A DNA stretch of 64,000 bases, taken from the NCBI GenBank assembly GCA_964413265.1, contig CAYPRX010000037.1:124001-188000 (forward strand), written 5' to 3'. Both the position numbers and the translations under genes were made by a program. The notes beneath the pieces were generated by a model. That model did not search any database, was not told the DNA's origin, and saw only the letters and a list, made by a program, of their open reading frames with translations. The DNA comes from CAVYGN01 sp964413265. GTDB lineage: Bacteria > Spirochaetota > Brevinematia > Brevinematales > JAOACQ01. Each line of letters starts with the position of its first letter. The stretch's first letter is position 1. Shown here piece by piece: positions 7,964-16,965 of the stretch.

Positions 7964-9496
7964 ATGTTGATCATTTTATTGTCGGCTCTCCCCTCTCTTT
8001 TGGTCGGCTGTATTGCCGGCTACTTCGTGAGAAAGCTAATCGCGAAGTTCCGATTGGAATCTGCTGAAGAAAAAGTAAAAGAAATTCTGGCGGCAGCGGA
8101 TAAAGAAGCTGAGGCCAGGAAAAAAGAAATTCTTCTAGAAGCTAAAGACAGATTAATTGAGGAAAGAAAGCAGTTAGACAGAGAATTTAAAGAAAGAAAT
8201 TTTGAGCTTCAGCAAGCGCAGAGGCGGCTTGTTCAAAAGGAAGATGCGCTGGATAAAAGATTCGAATCTCTGGAGAAAAAAGAAAGAGAGCTGGAGAACG
8301 AAGAAAAAGAGTTTAGAAGGACTGCAGAAGAGCTGAAAAAGGCATATGAGAGGCACTTGAGAGAGCTCGAAAAAGTAGCACAGATGACTGCTGCAGAAGC
8401 CAAACAGCAGCTGATTCATGAAATGACTGAAGAGGCGGAAAGAGAATCTGTTAATATAATCAAAAAAATAGAAGATGAAGCCCGTGATCAGGGGGAGCTA
8501 AAGGCCCGAGAAATCATAGTTTCAGCCATTCAGAGGAACGCAGTCGAGGTCACAGCCGAAAGAACAATTTCAACTGTTACACTTCCAAACGATGAGATGA
8601 AGGGCAGAATTATCGGCAGGGAAGGTAGAAATATCAGGGCATTTGAGTCAATTGCCGGTGTGGACCTTATCATCGATGATACGCCGGAAGTTGTGATAAT
8701 ATCTTCATTTGACCCATATCGAAGAGAAGTCGCTAAGCAATCCCTTGAAAAATTGATCATAGATGGAAGGATACATCCTGCAAGGATTGAAGAGATAACC
8801 TCTAAAGTTGAAAAAGACATGAATCTAGATATAATAGAACTTGGCAAGCAGGCCTGCCTGGATCTTAAGATAAACCTTCCAAGGGAACTTTATCCCTATA
8901 TAGGAAGGCTTAAATACAGAACCAGTTACGGACAAAGCGTATATTACCATTCGATTGAAGTTGCGAACCTGGCAGGGATGATAGCAGGAGAACTTAAAAC
9001 CAATATCGACCATGCCAAGATAGCAGGGCTTCTTCACGATATCGGCAAAGGAATAAGAACTACTGGTGAAGGTGTCCACTCACTTGTCGGCGCTGAAGTT
9101 GCTCATAAATACGGGATGCCTGATAATATTGTGAACGCGATTGCGGCGCATCATGGCGAGGCAGAGTTAAAGTCAGTTGAGGCTTCAATCGTTATGGCGG
9201 CTGACGCTATTTCAGCCTCAAGGCCGGGAGCAAGGCGCGAGTCGTTTGAAGAATATCTGAAGAGGCTCCAGAACCTCGAGAATATTGCGACTTCCTTCCA
9301 GGGTATATATAAAGCTTATGCTATTCAGGCTGGGCGGGAAGTCAGGGTTTTTGTTTCCAGCGATTCTATTACTGATGACAATGCCTACATTCTCGCAAAG
9401 GATATAGCTAAAAAAATCGAGAATGAAATGAAATACCCGGGCCAGATAAAGATTACCCTGATCAGAGAAACAAGGGTAGTCGAATACGCTAAGTAA
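7964..9496 (+). CDS. rny: Ribonuclease Y
   Basis: 510 residues from ATG 7964, with CAGGGG just upstream; an in-frame TTG at 7949 would place the ribosome site inside the gene. RNase Y is the membrane-anchored endoribonuclease that starts mRNA decay in bacteria lacking RNase E. An N-terminal TM anchor (2-24) is followed by a long charged coiled coil (about 30-190). Then come a KH domain (GRIIGREGRNIRAFE near 212) and an HD domain (HSIEVANL near 328, LLHDIGKG near 356). All expected domains are intact. Confidence 0.96.
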   Translation: MLIILLSALPSLLVGCIAGYFVRKLIAKFRLESAEEKVKEILAAADKEAEARKKEILLEAKDRLIEERKQLDREFKERNFELQQAQRRLVQKEDALDKRFESLEKKERELENEEKEFRRTAEELKKAYERHLRELEKVAQMTAAEAKQQLIHEMTEEAERESVNIIKKIEDEARDQGELKAREIIVSAIQRNAVEVTAERTISTVTLPNDEMKGRIIGREGRNIRAFESIAGVDLIIDDTPEVVIISSFDPYRREVAKQSLEKLIIDGRIHPARIEEITSKVEKDMNLDIIELGKQACLDLKINLPRELYPYIGRLKYRTSYGQSVYYHSIEVANLAGMIAGELKTNIDHAKIAGLLHDIGKGIRTTGEGVHSLVGAEVAHKYGMPDNIVNAIAAHHGEAELKSVEASIVMAADAISASRPGARRESFEEYLKRLQNLENIATSFQGIYKAYAIQAGREVRVFVSSDSITDDNAYILAKDIAKKIENEMKYPGQIKITLIRETRVVEYAK

Positions 9497-9525
9497 AGAA
9501 ACAAATTTTAGATTCAGGTGATAGG

Positions 9526-10515
9526 ATGTCTGACTTTCCCAGACCTGACAGATTCCTGACATACCTTTCAGAAGCCCGGATCCGTTCATTGAGGAATTGT
9601 ATTCCCGGCAATAGCCCCCCTTTTGTTGTGAAGAGAGAGAAAGACCAGTATATCTATGACATTGATGGAAATAAATATGCTGATTTCGCACTTCGAAACG
9701 GAGCTGTTATTTGCGGGCACAATTTTAAAACTTTAACGCAGTATATTAAAAATGCGATTTCAATTGGAACTTCTTCAGGTGTCATAAATAAATTTCAATA
9801 TCCTCTCGTAAAACTCTTCAAAACAATAATTGATTTTGATTTTCTATCTTTTTATGGAAACAGCTCATCTGCTGTTATTTCACTTGTCAGAACACTGAGG
9901 GCTTCCAGGGTCGCTGTAAGCTCCTCTTATCTTCTTGAACTGGTAATGAAATCCCTTCCGGGCATAACTGTTGAGAAGGCGAGAGAGATTAAAGAATACG
10001 ATCTTCTTCTGTTTGAACCAATAGATTTTGACAATAATCTGGGGGAATACAACTATCGGGCATATAGAGCAAAATGGAAATGTGCGGTTGAAAACAGGAC
10101 CGCCTTCAGGATTAAAAATGGATTTTCTACGAATCTCGATGATGTACAAGTGATACTCTGCGGGGCTGTAATAGCCAATGGAATTGACAGTGCAGCTGTC
10201 ATTTCAAAAATAAATGTCGAGGGGGAAAATATCCCGGCTTATAAATCCATCTCTATCCTTGAAACAATTAAATATTATTTAAGGGAAAACGATTTATTTA
10301 AAAGGAAGTTAAAAATAGAATCAGCGGGTGTGTCTTTTCAAAAGGGATGTATTTTTAAGATGGAACATCTCTATAAAACGATTGAACTCCTTAAAAAGGG
10401 AATCTGGCTGGAAGGTGATACTGGCTTCTTCTGTCTTGCTCATACTGATAACGACATTAAAAGGCTGGAAAGGGCACTAAACGAGAAAAACATGCTCTCA
10501 TCAGCTAACCCTTGA
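9526..10515 (+). CDS. Degenerate class III aminotransferase-like protein (pseudoenzyme)
   Basis: 329 residues. The N-terminus (PPFVVKREKDQYIYDIDGNKY, ADFALRNGAVICGHNF) clearly follows glutamate-1-semialdehyde aminomutase and related class III PLP aminotransferases. The family is usually about 430 residues, and the central part is shortened. Where the family has the PLP lysine in a LGKxIGGG-type loop, this protein has ILCGAVIANGIDS, with no lysine. The gene is intact with good codon use, so it is probably expressed but without PLP chemistry. It follows rny by 29 nt and its 3' end overlaps convergent metG by 15 nt. Its role is unknown. Confidence 0.7.
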   Translation: MSDFPRPDRFLTYLSEARIRSLRNCIPGNSPPFVVKREKDQYIYDIDGNKYADFALRNGAVICGHNFKTLTQYIKNAISIGTSSGVINKFQYPLVKLFKTIIDFDFLSFYGNSSSAVISLVRTLRASRVAVSSSYLLELVMKSLPGITVEKAREIKEYDLLLFEPIDFDNNLGEYNYRAYRAKWKCAVENRTAFRIKNGFSTNLDDVQVILCGAVIANGIDSAAVISKINVEGENIPAYKSISILETIKYYLRENDLFKRKLKIESAGVSFQKGCIFKMEHLYKTIELLKKGIWLEGDTGFFCLAHTDNDIKRLERALNEKNMLSSANP

Positions 10516-12528
10516 TCCGCTTTCAATGTCTGATTCAGGGGTGAGAAATATGACCTTAGTCTGTCCCTCGTCAGAAGCTGCAAGCATCATGCCTTCGGAT
10601 TTTTCTCCCATCAGGGTAGCTGGTTTAAGGTTATTAATAATTACTATCTTTCTACCTGTAAGTTTTTGAGGATCATAATAGGGTTTAATGCCGGCGAGTA
10701 TCTGTTTTTCTTTATCTCCCACACGGATCTTCAGCTTAAGGAGTTTTTTCGATTTTTCCAGAGGTAGAGCCTCGATTATCTCAGCCACTCGCAGATCGAA
10801 TTTTTTAAAATCGTCTACTGTCACAGAAGAAAATTCATCCCTGTTTGACTTTTTCAAAAGGTGATCAATCTGGGCCTGTATGAGCTTATCATCAAATTTT
10901 GCAAAAAGGATCCCGCTTTCACCTGTTCTCTGACCTGCTTTAATTCTTGAAGAACTGAGTCTTTCCCATCTTTCCTTTGTAATGTCATCTGTTTCACCGA
11001 TCATTTTCCAGAGTCTGACCGCTGAATCAGGCATAACGGGGTACATAGCAACGGACAGGACTCTTAAAATATTCATACAGACGTTTATTGAGGTATCCAT
11101 CTTTGCCGGATTATCTTTTTTTTGTACCCATGGTTTTGAATCGTCAAAATACTTGTTCCCCAGGCGGGCGATATCCATCATTGTCTTAACAGCATCCCTC
11201 ACATGGAACTTTTCAAAATTATTCGACAGTTCAGCTGTATATTTATCGAGAAGAGTGAAAACTGCCAGATCTTCCCTTCCGTAATCACCATCGGGTATAA
11301 TACCCTTGCAATTGCCTTTTAAAAAAGTCAATGTCCTGTTGGCGAAATTGCCGAGTATATTTGAGAGTTCTTCGTTATTCCTTGTCTGGAAACTTTTCCA
11401 TGAAAAGTCAGCATCCTTGGTCTCAGGAGCGTTTGCTGCTAGAAAATATCTGAGAGGGTCCGGTTGAAAAATTTCAAGGTATTCATCGACCCATACCGCC
11501 CAATTCTGGGAAGTCGAGAACTTTTCACCCTCCAGGGTCAGGTATTCATTAGCCGGTATTTCGTAAGGGAGCTGATATTCGGTTTTCTGGCCCATCAGCA
11601 TGGCGGGCCATATAATGGCATGAAAAGGAATATTATCCTTCCCGATGAAGTGAATTATTTTTGAATCCGGGGAAAGCCAGTAATCTTTCCATCTGTCAGG
11701 CTGACCTATTTTTTCAGACCATTCCACAGTGGAAGAGATATAGCCGATCGGAGCATCGAACCATACATAAAGGACTTTACCCCGGGCCTCACTGCCCTTT
11801 ATCGGTACGGGAATACCCCAGTCGATATCCCTGGTTATTGACCTTTCCTTTAAACCTTCCTTATCTATCCAGCCGAGGACAAAATTGCGAACGTTGTCTT
11901 TCCAGTTATTCTTTGACTTAATCCAGGCAATAAGCCTCTCTTCAAAATCCTGGAGTTTGAGATACCAATGCATTGTTTTTTTTATTACAGGTTTTTCTCC
12001 AGATATTATGCTTATAGGATTTATAAGATCCATGGGGTCCAGAAGGCGGCCGCATTTATCGCATTGATCGCCCCTCGCCTTTTCATAACCGCAGTGCGGG
12101 CAGATGCCCTCCACATAGCGGTCCGGGAGGAACCTTTTCTTTGCATTGTCGAAAAATTGTTCATCGGTTTTAGTGATTAGATGGCCATTTTCAGCCAGGT
12201 CCAGGAAAAATCGCTGAGAGATCTCATAATGTTTCGGCCTTGCTGTTCCTGAAAAATTATCGAAATTAATTCTCATTTTTTTAAAGCTTTCAGCCATTTC
12301 GTCATGATATTTATCCACTATGGCTCTGGGACTGACACCTTCCATTTCAGCACGTATTGTAATAGGCACTCCATGCTCGTCGCTGCCGCATATGTAAAGT
12401 ACATTATCACCGCAGAGCCTTTTATAGCGAACAAAAATGTCCGCGGGCAGATAAGCTCCTGCCAGATGGCCAAGATGTATGGGACCGTTCGCGTATGGCA
12501 GTGCTGAAGTGACAAGATATTTACTCAT
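10501..12528 (-). CDS. metG: Methionyl-tRNA synthetase
   Basis: 675 residues. It charges tRNA-Met in the cytoplasm. The class I HIGH motif appears as HLGH (18-21). A zinc knuckle CPHCGYEKARGDQCDKCG lies near 140, and the KMSKS loop is the variant KFSTS (EKFSTSQNWAVW). The C-terminus is the EMAP/Arc1p-like tRNA-binding OB domain (FKKFDLRVAEIIEALPLEKSKK), the homodimeric bacterial form. The ATG has AGGAG upstream and lies 21 nt after the CBS-protein stop, so the two are probably cotranscribed. Confidence 0.97.
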   Translation of the reverse strand: MSKYLVTSALPYANGPIHLGHLAGAYLPADIFVRYKRLCGDNVLYICGSDEHGVPITIRAEMEGVSPRAIVDKYHDEMAESFKKMRINFDNFSGTARPKHYEISQRFFLDLAENGHLITKTDEQFFDNAKKRFLPDRYVEGICPHCGYEKARGDQCDKCGRLLDPMDLINPISIISGEKPVIKKTMHWYLKLQDFEERLIAWIKSKNNWKDNVRNFVLGWIDKEGLKERSITRDIDWGIPVPIKGSEARGKVLYVWFDAPIGYISSTVEWSEKIGQPDRWKDYWLSPDSKIIHFIGKDNIPFHAIIWPAMLMGQKTEYQLPYEIPANEYLTLEGEKFSTSQNWAVWVDEYLEIFQPDPLRYFLAANAPETKDADFSWKSFQTRNNEELSNILGNFANRTLTFLKGNCKGIIPDGDYGREDLAVFTLLDKYTAELSNNFEKFHVRDAVKTMMDIARLGNKYFDDSKPWVQKKDNPAKMDTSINVCMNILRVLSVAMYPVMPDSAVRLWKMIGETDDITKERWERLSSSRIKAGQRTGESGILFAKFDDKLIQAQIDHLLKKSNRDEFSSVTVDDFKKFDLRVAEIIEALPLEKSKKLLKLKIRVGDKEKQILAGIKPYYDPQKLTGRKIVIINNLKPATLMGEKSEGMMLAASDEGQTKVIFLTPESDIESGSRVS

Positions 12529-12549
12529 AGAATCTCCTGCTAATAAAGA

Positions 12550-12954
12550 TCATAATTTTTCTTTAACGAATCTGGCTATATCGTTCAGACTTATCTTACC
12601 TATAAGGTTATCGTTTTCGTCAAGTACAGGAAGGGCACTGACGGATTTTTCAATCATCAGATTCAATGCATCCCTTACGCTGACTTCGTTATAGACAAAC
12701 AGGAGCTTCTGTCCTTCTATGAGTTTAGATACAAGCATTTCTCTTGCACTATCGGCTAAAAAAGTTATCTTCAAAATATCCCAGGCAGATATTATACCGA
12801 CGGGTTTGGCTGTTTTATCTACAATTATTACACTGTGTTCTTTTTCCCGAAGCATCTTTTCTGCGGCCTTGGATACTGGCATATCGAGAGTAACGGTAAG
12901 AGGATTTTCAAAGGCGATTTTACCAACTTTAACATCATCTAGTTCGTTTGGCAT
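12550..12954 (-). CDS. Two-CBS-domain protein
   Basis: 134 residues from the ATG at 12954, chosen for its strong AGGAGG; an in-frame ATG lies 30 nt upstream without such a site. The protein is nothing but a CBS pair: VTLDMPVSKAAEKMLREKEHSVIIVD and SVRDALNLMIEKSVSALPVLD, each ending in the usual GKISLND/GIISAWD strand. CBS pairs bind adenosyl ligands and act as energy sensors, usually in trans when stand-alone. The partner is not evident; neighbours are a small membrane protein and metG. Confidence 0.85.
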   Translation of the reverse strand: MPNELDDVKVGKIAFENPLTVTLDMPVSKAAEKMLREKEHSVIIVDKTAKPVGIISAWDILKITFLADSAREMLVSKLIEGQKLLFVYNEVSVRDALNLMIEKSVSALPVLDENDNLIGKISLNDIARFVKEKL

Positions 12955-12980
12955 AGTTAAAACCTCCTGAAATATCTTTA

Positions 12981-13259
12981 TCAATGAGCTATCTTGGAAA
13001 ACAACCAGAGCAGCGCAAAAGCTCCAACAAGGGTCGCCACGAAATCGACATTTAGAGAGTTCTTAACAAGAAATTGGGTAATTTCAAGACTTCCCAGGAA
13101 AAACCCTCCAAGAATACCGCCAAGAACACCGAAAACAACAGCTCCCCAGAACTGCCCAAACATGGGCTTCTTTATGACCTTTAAATAATAAAGGCCTGCG
13201 AGAGCCCCGACCACCATCTGGATTAGCAAAGAACCTAACAGAGACAATAGAGGAGACAT
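12981..13259 (-). CDS. Small membrane protein, about three TM helices
   Basis: 92 residues, largely hydrophobic, with a glycine-rich centre (FGQFWGAVVFGVLGGILGGFFLG) reminiscent of small glycine-zipper membrane proteins. Three helices are expected at about 5-28, 35-58 and 70-90. No family could be named. It sits between greA and the CBS protein, 26 nt from the latter and in the same direction, with AAGGAGG before the start at 13259. Confidence 0.7.
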   Translation of the reverse strand: MSPLLSLLGSLLIQMVVGALAGLYYLKVIKKPMFGQFWGAVVFGVLGGILGGFFLGSLEITQFLVKNSLNVDFVATLVGAFALLWLFSKIAH

Positions 13260-13290
13260 CCTTCCCTCCTTAGTTTCAATATTTCTTTAA

Positions 13291-16002
13291 TTAAGCGAAA
13301 TCAGCAAGTGTAATATTGACAATTTCATATTTTTTTAATTCACCGTTATATTCAAAATCAATTTTATCGCCTATCTTCCTGTCAAGCAGGGCCTTGCCTA
13401 AAGGGGAATGATAAGAAATAGTTTTTGTGTTGAAATCCACATCCCACTGACCGAGTATCTGATAATCATCCAGGATTCCGTCAGGTGCTTTAATTGTCAC
13501 TTTTACGCCCACATCAACTATAGACGTATTGACCTTGGTCCTGTCAATAGCCTTTGCCTGATTGATCTCAGTTTCGAGCTTGGAAGCCAAAGCCTTAAGT
13601 TGGTCCTGTTTTTCCAGGGCGGATTTATATTCTGCATTCTCCCGTAAATCTCCCTTTTCCATCGCTTCGCCGATAGCGCGGCTGTTTTCCGGGATTTCGG
13701 CCGACATAATTCTGGCAAGCTCCCGTTTCTTCGCTTCAAGCGACTTCTCCGTAACAAGGAAGGGATGTCTTATAAGGATTTTTTCCTGCTTGCTTATCTT
13801 TTTCAGCGACGGGTATAAGGCGATTAATTTATTTATATAATTCTCCCGTATATCACCCTCAAGAGTGAGGATTGAATAGAGAAGAGAGAGAATAGATTTT
13901 GCTGTAGCTTCGTCGGATTTCTTTATCAATTCATCCAGCATGTTCTTTTTAAAAAGAATGTCATATATTCCCTGGATGATCTTCTTATTCCTGGCTATAT
14001 TCGTTTTAGCTTCAATCTCATCGTTAAGTATATCGATAAGTGAAAGAAGCCTGAACATAACCTCACTTTCCCTGACCCCTATCCTGTCTTTAAGATTTGT
14101 TGAGCTATCTTCAAATAAAACTCTTGAAATCCACAGGAATAATTCCGGATTTTCATGAAAACCGTTCATGGAAGTCACGAAAATATTGTTAATAACATCA
14201 AATTTCTCAAACATTTCAAGCTCGTTAAGCATGAACCTGTTCAGCTTGACAACTGAGGAATGTGTTATAATATCGGCGAATCTTAAATCCCAGTCCTTAA
14301 GCTTCTTCATAAGCAGCATAAGAAATGTTTTCTTGATCTCGGGGTCAAGCTTATCGTAAAGATCATAAAGATTTTTTATTTCAAAAAACTTTGAGCTGTC
14401 GACATCACTGTCACTGTATTTTTCGTAATTCGAGTATTTAAGAACTACTAGGGAAACAAGCTGCTTCTCATTGGATTCACTGGAAGCCTTGATGATTTCA
14501 GTGAAGTAATCAACCATTGCAGAGGCAGATGCTGAATTCACATTTCCGCCTCTTAGAATAAAATCTATAAAAAGTTTGATTTTATTTTCAAATGTTGTCG
14601 TTTTTTTAAACTTGCTGATGATTTCATCAACTACGCTTTGCTCATTATCCCGAAGTTCTATAATATTTCTTTTTGCCGGGTTGAGGACCACAGTTTCGCT
14701 CGTCTCAAGAAGTTTCTTAACGGCGAGCCACCACTTATTCCACTCGCTCTCTTTCATTATATCGGGTACGAAATAGTTCTTAATCTCTGAGGATGAGATT
14801 TCCCCCCTGTTGCTTTGAAGCACAATCTCTATGACCTTGAGGGGATCGTTTTTAATAAGCTCCTGCAACTCATCCGTCTTGTGTTTTTTCCAGATAATTA
14901 TATTGTCCTGGTCAAGGATTTCAAGGGCTCTGAGTGCTATATCCAAGGACATTTCATGGTTTTTCTTCTCTTCAAAATCTATAATAACCTTGTCGTTTTG
15001 AATTTCCTTGATCTGGCCTATACCCCAGCTTTTATGAGAAACATAGCTCCCTTTATCAAATGCAATGTGGGTCTCGAAAATCCTGATCGCTTCTTTATGA
15101 GGTTTCCAGCTCTGCCCTATCGCGGAAAGCTTTAAATATTTCTCAAGCTGACTGTGATCCTTGTAAATATGTCTGTAGCAGTCTTCTATAGCTTTACGGA
15201 ACTGTTTTTCAGTCTGCTTGAAATCTATGATTACCTTCAAAACCTTCAAAGCCTCTTTATATTTATCATTTTTTATAGCCTGCCTGATAAAATCATTAAA
15301 AACCATATCGGCTGTCCTTTCTTCGCCGAGAACATCAGTGATTTTTTTTGACATACTGATAACGAGGTTCGCATCTTCAGGGTAGAGTTTTATGACTTTG
15401 TTCCAAAGATCCTCGACCATTTTCACGCTTCGGGCCTTGATATAGCGTTCCATAGCCAGGCGGTAATAAAACATAGCCTGGTCCTTATCGCCTTCTTTTT
15501 CGTAATATTCACCCAGGTATTTTGCATTTGCTGCATCCTTGCTGTCTATAAGGACGAGTCTTTTTTTAATATTGAAAAGCTCATCCTGGTTCCCGTAATC
15601 CTCATAGACTGTTTCGAGGGTTTTAAGAGCGAATTTGTTTTCACGGTAGGAAAGTATCTTTTCAGCAAGAAATTCTGAGATTTTAAGCTTTTTATTATCC
15701 ATAAACAGCTTTATTATCTGGGGAATATGAGTATCGTCAACTGACGATTCCTCAAGTGAGAGTACGCCTATGATGTATAAACCTACCACACTGTTTTGAT
15801 AGTGTTTGAGATTTTCCCGGCAGAGGTTTTTGAGTTCATCCTTGAAGTTGTCATCGATGGACATACGAATGATGCTGTCGAGCTCTATAAAATTCCTCAC
15901 ACTGTAACTTTCTATTGCAGCCCTGGTCCACTTTTCTTCTTTAAGCTTTTCTTCTATATCAAGCAATATATCTTCTTTGTTTTTGATAATCGTTTCAGTC
16001 AT
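13291..16002 (-). CDS. greA: Long-form transcription elongation factor GreA
   Basis: 903 residues, against about 158 for ordinary GreA. Residues about 1-740 are a helical, TPR-like region (for example AKYLGEYYEKEGDKDQAMFYYRLAMERY). The last 159 residues are a complete GreA: coiled coil with the acidic tip motif GDLRENAEY (about 784-792), then the FKBP-like domain (HSPLGKALLDRKIGDKIDFEYNG). GreA rescues backtracked RNA polymerase. Such long GreA proteins are known from spirochaetes (Borrelia, about 900 residues), so this is a lineage marker. The function of the long region is not established. Confidence 0.93.
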   Translation of the reverse strand: MTETIIKNKEDILLDIEEKLKEEKWTRAAIESYSVRNFIELDSIIRMSIDDNFKDELKNLCRENLKHYQNSVVGLYIIGVLSLEESSVDDTHIPQIIKLFMDNKKLKISEFLAEKILSYRENKFALKTLETVYEDYGNQDELFNIKKRLVLIDSKDAANAKYLGEYYEKEGDKDQAMFYYRLAMERYIKARSVKMVEDLWNKVIKLYPEDANLVISMSKKITDVLGEERTADMVFNDFIRQAIKNDKYKEALKVLKVIIDFKQTEKQFRKAIEDCYRHIYKDHSQLEKYLKLSAIGQSWKPHKEAIRIFETHIAFDKGSYVSHKSWGIGQIKEIQNDKVIIDFEEKKNHEMSLDIALRALEILDQDNIIIWKKHKTDELQELIKNDPLKVIEIVLQSNRGEISSSEIKNYFVPDIMKESEWNKWWLAVKKLLETSETVVLNPAKRNIIELRDNEQSVVDEIISKFKKTTTFENKIKLFIDFILRGGNVNSASASAMVDYFTEIIKASSESNEKQLVSLVVLKYSNYEKYSDSDVDSSKFFEIKNLYDLYDKLDPEIKKTFLMLLMKKLKDWDLRFADIITHSSVVKLNRFMLNELEMFEKFDVINNIFVTSMNGFHENPELFLWISRVLFEDSSTNLKDRIGVRESEVMFRLLSLIDILNDEIEAKTNIARNKKIIQGIYDILFKKNMLDELIKKSDEATAKSILSLLYSILTLEGDIRENYINKLIALYPSLKKISKQEKILIRHPFLVTEKSLEAKKRELARIMSAEIPENSRAIGEAMEKGDLRENAEYKSALEKQDQLKALASKLETEINQAKAIDRTKVNTSIVDVGVKVTIKAPDGILDDYQILGQWDVDFNTKTISYHSPLGKALLDRKIGDKIDFEYNGELKKYEIVNITLADFA

Positions 16003-16022
16003 CTCTGTTCCACTCCTGTAAG

Positions 16023-16937
16023 TTATTTACAAGCCGTTATTTTACGAAATTCATCAAGGCGCTTATTTATATCTTTTTTTGAAATTCCCTTAAGTCCGTC
16101 GACGCCATAACCTTCAACGGCAAAAGAAGCAACAACGGTCGCGTAGGCAGCCGCATTTTTCACAACAGCCTGGCTATAATTTAACGTGCCCAGTCGATCA
16201 AGATAGCTTATGAAAGCGCCAGCAAAGCTGTCCCCGGCCCCTGTGGGATCTGTAATATCTCGTAACGGAAAAGATGGAAGGGATACGATAAAATCCTTCC
16301 CGAATACCATTACCCCGTTAGCGCCCTTTTTTAATATGACCATCTTAAAATGAGGACGGAAAATTTTTTCAGCCGCCATGACAATATTTTTTTCACCTGT
16401 AAGCAGGAAAGCCTCCTCTTCATTGACTATAATACCGTCCACAACATTGAGAACAGCCGAGAGTTTTTCATAACTGCTGCTGATCCAGTAGTTCATTGTA
16501 TCGAGAATCTTTAGAGTGCTCTCAGGGCTTTGTAAAACGACCTTTTTCTGGATTTCCGGGTCGATATTAGCGAGAAAAAGTATGAAAGGCCTTTTCCTGT
16601 ATGAGAAAGGGACAACAGGATCAAACTTTGCAAAGGCGTTCAGCTCAGTGGTTATCGTTTCACGCTTCTCAAAATCCTCGGAATAAACTCCCTCCCAGAA
16701 AAAGCTCTTTTCCTCTTTTAATATGTCAATTCCTTCGATACTGCCGGCTTTTGACCTGATAAAATCCCAGTTTTCACTGCTGAAATCTCCGCCAACAATA
16801 CCTATCAGGTGCGGTTTCGATAAAAAATAGGCCGCATTAGCGAAATGTGTAAGGGATCCACCCAGCATCCTTTCCCTTTTACCCTTCACAGTATTAATGC
16901 TGTCGAATGCCAGAGAACCTACAGCAACAATTGCCAT
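16023..16937 (-). CDS. PfkB-family carbohydrate or nucleoside kinase
   Basis: 304 residues, ribokinase fold. The N-terminus AVGSLAFDSI with LGGSLTHFANAA is the substrate lid and glycine motif. The C-terminal DPTGAGDSFAGAF carries the catalytic aspartate and anion hole. The family phosphorylates sugars or nucleosides with ATP; substrate cannot be read from sequence. The SLxFDSI...LGGSxTHFA form is a distinct, widespread subgroup often left as sugar kinase. The stop lies 20 nt before the greA start, so it is in the same transcript. Confidence 0.88.
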   Translation of the reverse strand: MAIVAVGSLAFDSINTVKGKRERMLGGSLTHFANAAYFLSKPHLIGIVGGDFSSENWDFIRSKAGSIEGIDILKEEKSFFWEGVYSEDFEKRETITTELNAFAKFDPVVPFSYRKRPFILFLANIDPEIQKKVVLQSPESTLKILDTMNYWISSSYEKLSAVLNVVDGIIVNEEEAFLLTGEKNIVMAAEKIFRPHFKMVILKKGANGVMVFGKDFIVSLPSFPLRDITDPTGAGDSFAGAFISYLDRLGTLNYSQAVVKNAAAYATVVASFAVEGYGVDGLKGISKKDINKRLDEFRKITACK

Positions 16938-16965
16938 AAACTGTCCTTATAAGAGGTCTGCCTTT

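Noticed and set aside
8174..8419. 81-codon minus-strand ORF rich in F and S opposite rny
   Set aside because: It is the mirror of the Lys/Glu-rich coiled-coil of RNase Y; such antisense frames arise from codon bias.
9218..9691. 157-codon minus-strand ORF across the rny/aminotransferase-like junction
   Set aside because: It overlaps two better supported genes and has no family features or ribosome site of note.
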